A DNA stretch of 64,000 nt, taken from assembly GCF_002252475.1 (NCBI RefSeq), contig NZ_NNRK01000034.1, forward strand, positions 558,001 to 622,000. The letters are read 5' to 3'. The notes beneath the pieces are model-generated. The model saw only the letters and a list, made by a program, of their open reading frames with translations, made no database searches and was not told the origin of the DNA. Origin of the DNA: Brucella rhizosphaerae. GTDB lineage: Bacteria; Pseudomonadota; Alphaproteobacteria; Rhizobiales; Rhizobiaceae. Made by a program: the position numbers and the translations under genes. Each line of letters begins with the position of its first letter. The stretch's first letter is position 1. Below, piece after piece: positions 28,778-36,959 of this stretch.

Positions 28778-29320
28778 ATGCTTGTTGAGACAAAACCTTA
28801 TTCGAACCGCAAGGTGGTTATTTCCGGTCGTCTGGAAATCCACGCAGCAGACGATGCCGCTCGATTTATCCTGCGCATTGCTCCGGCAAAGCTGAAACTT
28901 GCTGAAAAAGCATTGGGTGCGAAACTCCCGGCAAAGATTGGTGATCTTATTCGCACAGATGATATTGCTGTCGCCTGCCTTGGGCCGGATGAATGGTATA
29001 TCTGGGCCGATGAAAGCAAGGGCGCTGCCATCACCGAGGCTTTCGCAAAGCTTTATGAAACCGAACCGCATAGCTTGACGGAAGTGAGCCATCGCGAAAC
29101 TGGCATCGAAATTTCTGGCCCCCGGGCCGAGTGGCTGTTGAACGCCGCATCACCGCTGGAACTCTCGCAGATGCTGGCACCAGGTGCCGCCCGAACGATC
29201 TTCGATCATGCCCAGATCATTTTGTTGAAATGGGATACCGATCATTACCGCATCGAAGTGTGGAACTCGTTTTCCGATCATGTCTGGACCTTGCTGGAGC
29301 TCGCCAGCAACGAGGTTTAA
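28778..29320 (+). CDS. soxG: Sarcosine oxidase gamma subunit
   Basis: A 180-residue subunit resembling a GcvT-like fold, last gene of soxBDAG, 10 bases after soxA. Typical segments are CLGPDEWYIWADE and DVSHRETGIEI-like (here EVSHRETGIEISGP). The operon ends at the terminator at 29351-29380. Genes that often accompany it for one-carbon processing (glyA, folD, purU) are not adjacent here. Confidence 0.92.
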   Translation: MLVETKPYSNRKVVISGRLEIHAADDAARFILRIAPAKLKLAEKALGAKLPAKIGDLIRTDDIAVACLGPDEWYIWADESKGAAITEAFAKLYETEPHSLTEVSHRETGIEISGPRAEWLLNAASPLELSQMLAPGAARTIFDHAQIILLKWDTDHYRIEVWNSFSDHVWTLLELASNEV

Positions 29321-29350
29321 CACGTGATCTGACGGGTCAGATATGAACTG

Positions 29351-29380
29351 AAAAACGCCGCCCAACCGGGTGGCGTTTTT
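29351..29380 (+). terminator. Terminator of the soxBDAG operon
   Basis: AAAAACGCCGCCC and GGGTGGCGTTTTT pair around AACC, with a T-rich tail. It lies 30 bases after soxG. Confidence 0.88.
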
Positions 29381-29420
29381 GCTTTTTACGGCAAATTCGA
29401 TCTTGCCTTCCATAAATCCA

Positions 29421-29443
29421 TATGTGAAGACTATATTCACATA
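29421..29443. promoter_or_regulatory. Inverted repeat TATGTGAA-N7-TTCACATA upstream of the CoA-transferase gene
   Basis: Perfect 8-base arms lie 28 bases before the start codon. The TGTGAA/TTCACA half-sites recur at 33580-33617, upstream of the sugar transporter and beside the iclR-type gene. A shared regulator is inferred. Confidence 0.5.
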
Positions 29444-29470
29444 AGAAATTCATGAGGAGGGAATTTCCCG

Positions 29471-30628
29471 ATGTCGGAAAGCGAACTGCCGCTGAACGGG
29501 CTTGTCGTTGTCGATATGAGCCAGTTTTTGTCGGGGCCGTATTGCTCTTTACGTCTGATGGATCTGGGCGCACGCGTTATCAAGATCGAAAGACCAGATG
29601 GCGGTGATCTCTCGCGGAGGCTGTATCTCAGCGATACGGAAATCGGTGGAGATTCCACGATTTTTCATGCCATTAATCGCGGCAAGGATAGTCTCGCCAT
29701 CGACCTTAAAAATCCCGACGATCTGGCGGCATTGAAGAAACTTCTGACAAAGGCTGATGTCGTCATTCAGAATTTCCGCCCCGGCGTCATAAAGCGTCTT
29801 GGCCTTGACTACGAAGCCGTGAAAGAAATTAATCCGCGCCTCGTTTATGCATCGATCAGTGGCTATGGTGAAGAGGGGCCATGGGTTGGACGTCCGGGGC
29901 AGGATTTGCTGGCGCAGGCGCGTTCAGGTCTGATGTGGCTGAATGGCGATGAAGGGCAGGGACCTGTGCCTTTTGGTCTTGCCGTGGCCGACATGCTGGC
30001 GGGAGCGGCAGCAGCGCAGGGCATTCTTGCGGCGCTTGTTCGTCGTGGCATCACCAATAAGGGCTCTCATGTAGAAACCAGTCTTCTCGAAGCGCTGGTC
30101 GATTTCCAGTTTGAAGTGCTGACCACGCATCTCAATGACGGTCGTCGCCTGCCGAAGCGTTCCGATTTCCGCAGCGCCCATGCCTATCTCGCGGCACCTT
30201 ATGGCGTCTATCCAGCAGCGGATGGTTATCTCGCCATCGCCATGATGCCGATTCCGAAACTGGCCGCGCTTCTTGGATCTGACACTCTTGCACCTTTCGC
30301 GGACGATCCGAAAATTGCTTTCGCTAAACGCGATGAAATCAAGCGTCTGATCGCCGTCCGAATTGCTGAAAAGACCGTGGATGAATGGCTCGCCATTCTG
30401 GAACCCGCCGATATCTGGTGCGCTCGCGTTCTTAATTGGGAAGAGCTTCTGTCGAGCGAAGGTTTCTCAGTCCTCGATATGCTGCAGACCGTCACGCGCG
30501 AGGATGATGTTTCCATCACCACCACCCGTTCGCCGCTGCGCATTAATGGCTTGCGTGCGAAGGTTACCCGCGCCGCTCCTCGTATTGGCGAGAACAGCAA
30601 GGAAATTCGCGAGGAGTTCGGTCTATGA
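29471..30628 (+). CDS. Family III CoA-transferase (CaiB/BaiF)
   Basis: A 385-residue type III CoA-transferase, which moves CoA between carboxylic acids. Family segments are VVVDMSQFLSGPYCSLRLMDLG at the N-terminus (positions 11-32), KIERPDGGD, and the catalytic aspartate in GQDLLAQARSGLM. The start follows GAGGAGGG. The next gene starts inside its stop (ATGA), so the two are coupled. The acid handled is unknown. Its placement beside a sugar-acid locus with a MaoC-like hydratase suggests that a product or side compound is processed as a CoA thioester. Confidence 0.88.
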   Translation: MSESELPLNGLVVVDMSQFLSGPYCSLRLMDLGARVIKIERPDGGDLSRRLYLSDTEIGGDSTIFHAINRGKDSLAIDLKNPDDLAALKKLLTKADVVIQNFRPGVIKRLGLDYEAVKEINPRLVYASISGYGEEGPWVGRPGQDLLAQARSGLMWLNGDEGQGPVPFGLAVADMLAGAAAAQGILAALVRRGITNKGSHVETSLLEALVDFQFEVLTTHLNDGRRLPKRSDFRSAHAYLAAPYGVYPAADGYLAIAMMPIPKLAALLGSDTLAPFADDPKIAFAKRDEIKRLIAVRIAEKTVDEWLAILEPADIWCARVLNWEELLSSEGFSVLDMLQTVTREDDVSITTTRSPLRINGLRAKVTRAAPRIGENSKEIREEFGL

Positions 30629-31749
30629 GCACGATCAGGCTGAAAGGCATGACCTGGAGTCATCCGCGCGGTTATGATCCAATGGTCGCTTGCGCGGAAC
30701 AATGGCTTGAGGACAAGGGTGTCGAGATCGAGTGGGAAAAGCGTTCGCTGCAGGATTTTGAGACTTTTCCGGTCGAGGAACTGGCGCGTAATTTCGATAT
30801 GATCGTGATCGACCATCCGCATGTGGGGCAGATTACCAAGGAAGGCTGTCTGCTGCCGCTTGACGTGGCTGGCCGTGAAACGGAGCTCGCCGCACTTGCC
30901 GAGGGTTCGATTGGAGAGTCTTTTCCGAGCTATAACTGGCAGGGGCGGCAATGGGCGTTTCCACTGGATGCTGCAACGCAGGTTCAGGCATGGCGTCCCG
31001 ATCTGATGGACAAGCCGGCCACCTCGTGGGGCGAAGTGCTGCGTCTTGCACGGTCCGGTAAAGTGCTTGTGCCGTTGCGTTCGCCGCATTCACTGATGAG
31101 TTTTTATACACTTGTCGCCAATGCCGGAACGCCATGCAGGGTCGAGGGTGAACTGATCACACTGGAAGACGGCGTCAACGCTTTCGAGCAGTTGCGCGAG
31201 CTTGCTTCACTGGTTTCGCCCGAATGCTTTGGCATGGACCCCATTACAGTCTTTGAGGAAATGGCAAAACCCGATTCCGAAATCGCCTGCTCACCGCTGA
31301 TCTATGGCTATGTGAATTATGCCATGCCGGGCTTCCGCGAACGCTTGATCCGTTTTGCCGATATTCCAGCCGGCGCGGCGGGTGTTGCAGGTTCGGCGCT
31401 GGGTGGCACAGGTATCGCTGTTTCTGCATTCAGCAAACATCCGGATGCGGCAATTGATTTCGCTTACTGGGTTGCGAGTGGTGACGTGCAGAAGGGGCTT
31501 TATGCGGCCTCCAACGGTCAGCCGGGTATTGCTGCGGCATGGGAAGACGATGTTGTGAATGGCGCCACATCGGATTTCTATCGCGATACGCGAGCAACAC
31601 TCGAAGGCGCATGGGTGCGTCCACGCCATGACGGTTATATGCCATTTCAGGAAGCGGCTTCAGAGCGTATCAATAAGGGCTTGCAGGAAAACGAAGCGGC
31701 GGAACAGGTTATCGCTGACCTTAACCGTCTTTTCCGCGAAAGCTTTTGA
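30625..31749 (+). CDS. Solute-binding-like protein without a signal peptide
   Basis: A 374-residue protein of the extracellular solute-binding family 1 fold (typical late segments FAYWVASGDVQKGLYAAS and GWVRPRHDGYMPFQE-like). The N-terminus MSTIRLKGMTWSHPRGYDP begins directly with the first strand of the mature fold. There is no hydrophobic signal or lipobox, and the frame has no upstream extension because the start overlaps the CoA-transferase stop. It may therefore be cytoplasmic, where a binding protein would act as a sensor, chaperone or enzyme partner. No permease follows it; the transporter of this locus has its own secreted binding protein. Confidence 0.78.
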   Translation: MSTIRLKGMTWSHPRGYDPMVACAEQWLEDKGVEIEWEKRSLQDFETFPVEELARNFDMIVIDHPHVGQITKEGCLLPLDVAGRETELAALAEGSIGESFPSYNWQGRQWAFPLDAATQVQAWRPDLMDKPATSWGEVLRLARSGKVLVPLRSPHSLMSFYTLVANAGTPCRVEGELITLEDGVNAFEQLRELASLVSPECFGMDPITVFEEMAKPDSEIACSPLIYGYVNYAMPGFRERLIRFADIPAGAAGVAGSALGGTGIAVSAFSKHPDAAIDFAYWVASGDVQKGLYAASNGQPGIAAAWEDDVVNGATSDFYRDTRATLEGAWVRPRHDGYMPFQEAASERINKGLQENEAAEQVIADLNRLFRESF

Positions 31750-31754
31750 TCAAT

Positions 31755-31791
31755 ATAGTCAGGCTGGCGGTAAATCCGCCAGCCTGACTAT
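31755..31791. terminator. Perfect 16-base-pair hairpin between converging genes
   Basis: ATAGTCAGGCTGGCGG pairs exactly with CCGCCAGCCTGACTAT around TAAAT. It separates the solute-binding-like gene (stop 31749) from the amidohydrolase gene (stop 31795) and probably ends transcription in both directions, although no T-run follows. Confidence 0.7.
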
Positions 31792-31794
31792 AAA

Positions 31795-32643
31795 TTACAG
31801 TTTCCAGAGGCGTCTTGCATTTTCAGAAAGCAGCAGCGCTTTTTCGTCTTCACTGCATCCTTCAAGCAGCGCATGGGTTGTGGCAACCCATGTCGAAAGC
31901 CCGGCGTCGACATTGCTCGCTAATGTGCAAACAGGCCAGTCGCTGCCCCATACAATGCGCTCCCAGCCAAACGACTGGATGACATGCTCCACATAGGGCC
32001 GCAGCGTGTCGACCGTCCAGCTTTCAGCTTCCGCATAGGCAACAACACCAGAAATCTTGGCAACGACATTATCGCGTTGCGCAATCTCGGTGATACCCTT
32101 TTGCCAGCCTTCCGATGCTCCTGATTTGATATCCGGCACACCACAATGATCAAGCACGAATTGCGCATCAGGTGCCAGGTCGGCCAGCGCGAGCACTTTG
32201 TCTGTCTGGTGTGGCAGGGTGCAAAGGTCGAATGTCAGGCCAGTGCCTTCCAATCGCGCGATGTTCTCACGAAACAAAACTCCTTCGGAAAGCTCATCGG
32301 GAACCACATGCAGGACGCGGCGAAACCCCTTCACAAAAGGATTGCGCTGCTGCTGTTCCAGATATTCCGCAAAGCCCGTTTCTTCCGGGCGGCAGGATAC
32401 GATCGCACCTTTGATAAAGCCATCTGATCTGTTGGAAATTTGCTGAATGTGATCGGTTTCGGCCTGAATGGCGTCCGTAAAAACATCCACTTCCATGTGC
32501 AGCGCTGCTGTAATGCCGCAACGCGCGGCCTGCTTCTGATAAGTCTCAAACAGAAAGTCGCGGTTCAGTTCCGGAACACCGCCGAGCCATGGATAATTGA
32601 GCGCGCTTTTGTCGATCAGATGCAGATGGGTATCGATAATCAT
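31795..32643 (-). CDS. Amidohydrolase, probable L-fucono-1,5-lactonase
   Basis: A 282-residue amidohydrolase of the COG3618 group. It has the HxH motif at the start (MIIDTHLHLID), DHCGVPDI in the middle and a late WGSDWPV aspartate. Members hydrolyse sugar lactones such as L-fucono- or L-rhamnono-lactone, or related dicarboxylate lactones. The L-fuconate dehydratase, keto-deoxy-fuconate dehydrogenase and diketo hydrolase of this locus make L-fuconolactone the most likely substrate. It lies 69 bases downstream of the iclR-type gene on the same strand, with a hairpin at its ribosome binding site. Confidence 0.82.
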   Translation of the reverse strand: MIIDTHLHLIDKSALNYPWLGGVPELNRDFLFETYQKQAARCGITAALHMEVDVFTDAIQAETDHIQQISNRSDGFIKGAIVSCRPEETGFAEYLEQQQRNPFVKGFRRVLHVVPDELSEGVLFRENIARLEGTGLTFDLCTLPHQTDKVLALADLAPDAQFVLDHCGVPDIKSGASEGWQKGITEIAQRDNVVAKISGVVAYAEAESWTVDTLRPYVEHVIQSFGWERIVWGSDWPVCTLASNVDAGLSTWVATTHALLEGCSEDEKALLLSENARRLWKL

Positions 32644-32690
32644 GAAAACTCTCCTCCTGTGTCATACTTTCAAAAAAGAAGAGAGTTTTC
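32644..32690 (-). promoter_or_regulatory. Stem-loop overlapping the lactonase ribosome binding site
   Basis: Perfect 10-base arms, GAAAACTCTC and GAGAGTTTTC, enclose 27 bases. On the minus-strand transcript the 3' arm covers the spacer and the last bases of the AGGAGGAG ribosome binding site right before the start codon. Folding could therefore reduce initiation. The structure is seen; the effect is inferred. Confidence 0.5.
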
Positions 32691-32712
32691 AAATAAGAAT
32701 TATCGCTGCTAA

Positions 32713-33507
32713 CTAATCTGTTGTGCCGATATCAGAACCAACCAGTTTGGATAGGTCCTTCACCGTATTCTGCAGCAGTGTAATCGTCTGTGTGATGTCT
32801 GGCGCGGGGGCTGAGTTGACAAGTGTCACATAAGGGCAGGTGAGCGCTGCGATACAAGCGCCGTCAGGACCGAGGATAGGTGCGGACAGATTGTAAACGC
32901 CTGCGACCTGCGCGCTGGGCATCATCTCGTAGCCGCGCTCTCTGATCTGGTCTAAGCGCTCATAGAAGCTTTCATCAAGCTTAACGCTGTCGCTATCCTT
33001 GACATACTCGGCAATCATCATCTTGCGCTCTTCCGGCGAGCGGAAGGCAAGCAGCACATGCCCGGAGCCCGTATCAAACAAGCTGATATGTGAGCCGACG
33101 CGGATGGAAATTCCCCAGTAATCCGGGGCTTCCTGCTGGGCGATGACAACGACTGATCCCCGGTCGAAAACCGCAAGCTGGTTGGCCTGTTTTGAGCGGT
33201 CGGCGAGGTCTCGCATATAGGGTGTCGCGAAGGATGCGAGCCTGCGCACAGGGGCATGCAGATGCGCTAAGCCGAACAGCTTAAGGGTCAGAGAATAGCG
33301 GTCACCTTCGAGTTTGGTCACGTAACCGCGTTTCACCAACCGGTCGAGCATCCGATAAAACTCATTCGGGCTGCGGTCGAGATGTTTTGCAATCTCGGCC
33401 TGACTGAGACCTCCATCAACGCTTGCCAGCAATTCCAGAATGTCCAGCCCCTTGTCCAGCGCTGGCGCGCGATAACGGTCATCTGTTTCCAAACTCGTCC
33501 CCTTCAT
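32713..33507 (-). CDS. IclR family transcriptional regulator
   Basis: A 264-residue IclR-type regulator with an N-terminal winged helix (ALDKGLDILELLAS, then LSQAEIAKHLDRSPNEFYRMLDRL) and a C-terminal effector domain (VYNLSAPILGPDGACIAALTCPYV). It is divergent from the ABC importer operon and upstream of the lactonase, so it is the probable regulator of the sugar-acid locus. Its ligand is likely a pathway intermediate. The inverted repeats at 33580-33617 and 29421-29443 are candidate operators. Confidence 0.92.
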   Translation of the reverse strand: MKGTSLETDDRYRAPALDKGLDILELLASVDGGLSQAEIAKHLDRSPNEFYRMLDRLVKRGYVTKLEGDRYSLTLKLFGLAHLHAPVRRLASFATPYMRDLADRSKQANQLAVFDRGSVVVIAQQEAPDYWGISIRVGSHISLFDTGSGHVLLAFRSPEERKMMIAEYVKDSDSVKLDESFYERLDQIRERGYEMMPSAQVAGVYNLSAPILGPDGACIAALTCPYVTLVNSAPAPDITQTITLLQNTVKDLSKLVGSDIGTTD

Positions 33508-33579
33508 GAATAGCCCTCTTCATATACGAACATTGCAAGTGACGAAAGTCGTGAACGCAGCGAAAGCGCCTTGACCGGG

Positions 33580-33617
33580 TGTGAATATTATGTTTGCATA
33601 TAAATACACAATTCACA
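33580..33617. promoter_or_regulatory. Divergent regulatory region with TGTGAAT...ATTCACA repeat
   Basis: TGTGAAT (33580-33586) and ATTCACA (33611-33617) flank an AT-rich centre containing TATAAA. They lie between the iclR-type gene and the sugar-binding protein gene. They are similar in half-site to the repeat at 29421-29443. Confidence 0.5.
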
Positions 33618-33661
33618 ATTGGGGGTGGGCATGGGAGTTGCCCGTCAAGAGGAGGAGAAGC

Positions 33662-34981
33662 ATGAGAAATTTCACGACATCTGTGCTGGCAGGTTCTGTG
33701 CTGCTGGCTGCAGGAATGGTTTCCGCGGGGGCTGCGGAACTTCCGGGCAAATTTGAAGGCGTCACAATCGACGCCAAGCTGATCGGCGGTCAGCAATATG
33801 AAGCGCTCTATTCGCGCATTGCCGATTGGGAAAAGGCAACCGGTGCCAAGGTCAACATCCTGTCCAAAAAGAACCACTTCGAACTGGACAAGGAAATCAA
33901 GTCAGACATCGCATCGGGTTCGATCAACTGGTGCGTTGGCTCCAACCATTCGTCCTTTGCGCCACAATATCCTACCCTTTATGCCGATCTGAACGGATTG
34001 CTTCCAAAGGAAGAAATCGAAGGCTTCGTGCCGTCGGTCATTAAGGCTTCCACGCTCAACGACAAGCTGATCATGCTGCCGCGTGCACAGTTTGACGTCT
34101 CAGCGCTTTATTACCAGAAGGGCCTCTACGAAGATGACGCCAAGAAGGCGGCATTCAAGGAGAAATACGGCTACGATCTGGCACCGCCAAAGACCTGGAA
34201 AGAAGTTTCCGATCAGGCTGTGTTCTTTGCTGATCCGCCAAATTTCTACGGCACCCAGTTTGCGGGCAAGGAAGAAGCCATCAACGGCCGCTTCTATGAA
34301 ATGCTCGTCGCTGAAGGCGGCGAATATCTCGACAAGGACGGCAAGCCTGCTTTCAATTCGGAAGCCGGTGTTCGCGCGCTCGATTGGTTTGTCAATGTCT
34401 ACAAGGCCAAGGCAGTTCCTGCCGGCACGACCAACTATCTCTGGGATGAACTTGGCGCAGGCTTTGCATCGGGCACCATCGCACTCAATCTGGATTGGCC
34501 GGGCTGGGCGACCTATTTCAACGATCCAAAGTCGTCGAAAGTCGCAGGCAATGTTGGTATCGTTCCTCCACCGACAGGTTCGTCGGGTAAGCGCACTGGC
34601 TGGTCGGGCCATCACGGCTTCTCGGTCACTGAAACCTGCAGCAACAAGGAAGCTGCTGCATCGCTCGTCTGGTTCCTGACCAACGAAGATTCGCAGAAGC
34701 AGGAATCGGCTGCAGGCACTTTGCCAACCCGTACAGCCGTCTGGGATTACGTCATCGAACAGGCTGCGTCTGATCCATACAAGAAGGAAGTGCTCTCAGT
34801 ATTCCAGGAAACGGCAAAGACCGCTTTCCCGGTTCCGCAGACACCATCCTGGATCGAGATTTCAAACGCTGTCTATCCTGAGCTTCAGGCCGCGATTCTT
34901 GGTGACAAGACTTCGCAACAGGCGCTCGACGATGCAGCCAAGAAAGCAACGCAGATCCTCGAGGATGCAGGCGAACTCTGA
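33662..34981 (+). CDS. Sugar ABC transporter periplasmic binding protein
   Basis: A 439-residue family 1 solute-binding protein. The signal peptide MRNFTTSVLAGSVLLAAG leads to cleavage after about residue 25 (GAAEL). The mature part has typical ABC sugar-binding features (WEKATGAKV, GTQFAGKEEAINGRFYEML, GFSVTETCSNKEAAASLVWFL). The start was set at 33662 after AAGAGGAGGAG; 27 more codons are open upstream but lack signal character. It is first in the importer operon; a hairpin after it probably favours its higher expression over the permeases. Substrate is inferred as L-fucose or a related sugar from the catabolic genes. Confidence 0.92.
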   Translation: MRNFTTSVLAGSVLLAAGMVSAGAAELPGKFEGVTIDAKLIGGQQYEALYSRIADWEKATGAKVNILSKKNHFELDKEIKSDIASGSINWCVGSNHSSFAPQYPTLYADLNGLLPKEEIEGFVPSVIKASTLNDKLIMLPRAQFDVSALYYQKGLYEDDAKKAAFKEKYGYDLAPPKTWKEVSDQAVFFADPPNFYGTQFAGKEEAINGRFYEMLVAEGGEYLDKDGKPAFNSEAGVRALDWFVNVYKAKAVPAGTTNYLWDELGAGFASGTIALNLDWPGWATYFNDPKSSKVAGNVGIVPPPTGSSGKRTGWSGHHGFSVTETCSNKEAAASLVWFLTNEDSQKQESAAGTLPTRTAVWDYVIEQAASDPYKKEVLSVFQETAKTAFPVPQTPSWIEISNAVYPELQAAILGDKTSQQALDDAAKKATQILEDAGEL

Positions 34982-35000
34982 TTTCGCTTGGTGACTTCAT

Positions 35001-35036
35001 GGCCCGCCTTTGGGAAACCGACTGGCGGGCCGTTTT
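35001..35036 (+). terminator. Hairpin after the binding-protein gene (partial terminator or stabiliser)
   Basis: GGCCCGCC and GGCGGGCC pair around a 15-base loop, followed by GTTTT. Such a hairpin after a binding-protein gene commonly sets the ratio of binding protein to membrane subunits. Confidence 0.7.
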
Positions 35037-35052
35037 GACAGGTTTTCCGCTT

Positions 35053-35152
35053 AGAGCGCCACGCGTCCAACCGGACGCATCAAGGACGCTCTGAACTATT
35101 GTATCGACGCATCGTGCCTGCCAAAAATCGATACCGATTTTTAGGCCGATGC
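35053..35152. repeat. Bipartite intergenic repeat, types B and A inverted, copy 4
   Basis: Type B palindrome (AGAGCG...CGCTCT, 35053-35092, with inner ACGCGTCC/GGACGC) is followed by a type A palindrome (GCATCG...CGATGC, 35109-35152). Read on the minus strand the order is A then B, as in the other composite copies. It ends 25 bases before the permease start. Confidence 0.68.
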
Positions 35153-35177
35153 TGTGGTCCGCCGCTTCGGAAGAACA

Positions 35178-36071
35178 ATGTTTAAACGAATTTCCCCGCC
35201 GGTTCTGCTTCTGCTTCCGGCCTTCATCATTCTCGCGGCGGTGGTTCTGTTTCCCCTCGCGCTTTCGCTTTATTCAAGCTTCACGCCGTTCCGGCTGACG
35301 CGTCCAGAAAGCCTGTTCACCTTCATCGGCCTGCGAAACTATCAGCGCATCATGACCGATTGGGTGTTTTGGGCTGCATTCATTCGTACGGTGATTTTCC
35401 TCACCATTGCACTCAATCTGGAAATGCTGCTTGGCCTCGGGCTGGCGCTGCTCATCAACAAGGCCACCCATGGCCAGCGCCTTCTGCGCACCCTGATGAT
35501 GTTCCCGATGATGTTCTCGCCTGTTCTTGTCGGCTTCCAGTTCAAGTTCATGTTCAATGACAATATAGGTCTGGTGAACAATGCGCTGCAGTCGCTCGGC
35601 CTCACCAACACAGCCATTCCATGGCTGATCGACGGCAATCTGGCGCTGTTCGCCATCCTGATGGCTGAAGTCTGGATGTCGACCTCGGTGTTTGCGATCC
35701 TCATTCTGGGCGGTCTTCTGTCGATGCCGCAGGACCCGGTCGAAGCAGCCCGTGTCGATGGCTGCACACCCTGGCAGACCTTCCGCTATGTCATCTGGCC
35801 TTATCTGATGCCGTTTGCCTTCATCGCAATGACCATCCGGTCGCTCGATGTGGCGCGCGCCTATGATATTGTGAAGATCATGACCGATGGTGGTCCGGCA
35901 CGCCGTACCGAGCTGATCTGGACGCTTGTAGGACGCACCGCCTATTCGGATGCGCAGATGGGACTGGCAAATGCTATGGCCTATGTCGCGATCCTGCTCT
36001 CGATCCTCTTCACTGTAATGTTCTTCCGCAAGCTTGCAGCCGCACGCGCGCAAATTGGAGCGGAGTGGTAA
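35178..36071 (+). CDS. Sugar ABC transporter permease 1 (MalF type)
   Basis: A 297-residue inner-membrane permease with six helices and the EAA loop EAARVDGCTPWQTFRYVIWPYL. The start was set at ATG 35178 after GGAAGAAC. A GTG at 35154 is in frame but sits directly against the repeat element. It overlaps the second permease by coupling at the stop. It forms the membrane channel with the next protein. Confidence 0.92.
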   Translation: MFKRISPPVLLLLPAFIILAAVVLFPLALSLYSSFTPFRLTRPESLFTFIGLRNYQRIMTDWVFWAAFIRTVIFLTIALNLEMLLGLGLALLINKATHGQRLLRTLMMFPMMFSPVLVGFQFKFMFNDNIGLVNNALQSLGLTNTAIPWLIDGNLALFAILMAEVWMSTSVFAILILGGLLSMPQDPVEAARVDGCTPWQTFRYVIWPYLMPFAFIAMTIRSLDVARAYDIVKIMTDGGPARRTELIWTLVGRTAYSDAQMGLANAMAYVAILLSILFTVMFFRKLAAARAQIGAEW

Positions 36072-36073
36072 TC

Positions 36074-36952
36074 ATGGCTCACAAAGCACTCTCCAATGAT
36101 CAGCACCGTCTGCTGCGCCGCGTCAAGAAGGTCGCTTATCTCATCGGCCTGTTCCTCGCGATGACCGTTATCTGTCTGCCGGGTCTTTGGATCGTTCTGT
36201 CTTCGCTGCGCCCGCCGGTCGAAATCATGGCAAAGCCGCCAGTGTGGATTCCGCAGGAAATCACACTTGATGCGTATTACGCAATGTTCTCTGGCGCAGG
36301 TGGTGGTGGCATTCCGGTATGGGATTATTTCCGCAACTCGCTGATTATCTCGGTTACGTCTACAGTGATTGCGCTGATCGTCGGTGTATCAGGCGGCTAT
36401 GCCTTCGCGCGCTTTCGCTTCTGGGGCAAGTCGACGACCTTTCTTGGCCTCATGCTGACGCGCTCGGTGCCGGGCATTGCTCTGTCGTTGCCGCTTTTCA
36501 TGCTCTATTCGCGCATTGGCATCATCGACACGCATTTCGGTCTGATCGTAACTTATGTGGCGCTAAACGTGCCTTTCACCATCTGGCTGATCGATGGCTT
36601 CTTCCGTCAGGTGCCAAAGGATCTGGCGGAAGCCGCACAGATTGACGGCTGCACACGCTGGCAGGCATTCTGGCAGGTGGAGTTTCCGCTGGCCGGTCCC
36701 GGCATCGCAACAGCAGGTATCTTCGCCTTCCTCACCTCATGGAACGAATATGCGCTGGCATCCCAGCTCACCCGTTCGGTTAATTCCAAGACCCTTCCTG
36801 TCGGTCTTCTCGATTACACCGCTGAATTCACCATCGACTGGCGTGGCATGTGCGCGCTTGCAGTCGTGATGATTATCCCGGCGCTGACCCTCACATTCAT
36901 CGTTCAGAAGCATCTTGTTGCTGGTCTGACGTTCGGCGCGGTTAAAGGTTGA
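36074..36952 (+). CDS. Sugar ABC transporter permease 2 (MalG type)
   Basis: A 292-residue permease with six helices and the EAA loop EAAQIDGCTRWQAFWQVEFPLA. The ATG at 36074 has GGAG eight bases upstream; a GTG at 36065 is an alternative that would overlap the first permease. It is followed after 7 bases by the ATPase gene. Confidence 0.92.
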   Translation: MAHKALSNDQHRLLRRVKKVAYLIGLFLAMTVICLPGLWIVLSSLRPPVEIMAKPPVWIPQEITLDAYYAMFSGAGGGGIPVWDYFRNSLIISVTSTVIALIVGVSGGYAFARFRFWGKSTTFLGLMLTRSVPGIALSLPLFMLYSRIGIIDTHFGLIVTYVALNVPFTIWLIDGFFRQVPKDLAEAAQIDGCTRWQAFWQVEFPLAGPGIATAGIFAFLTSWNEYALASQLTRSVNSKTLPVGLLDYTAEFTIDWRGMCALAVVMIIPALTLTFIVQKHLVAGLTFGAVKG

Positions 36953-36959
36953 TATAGTA

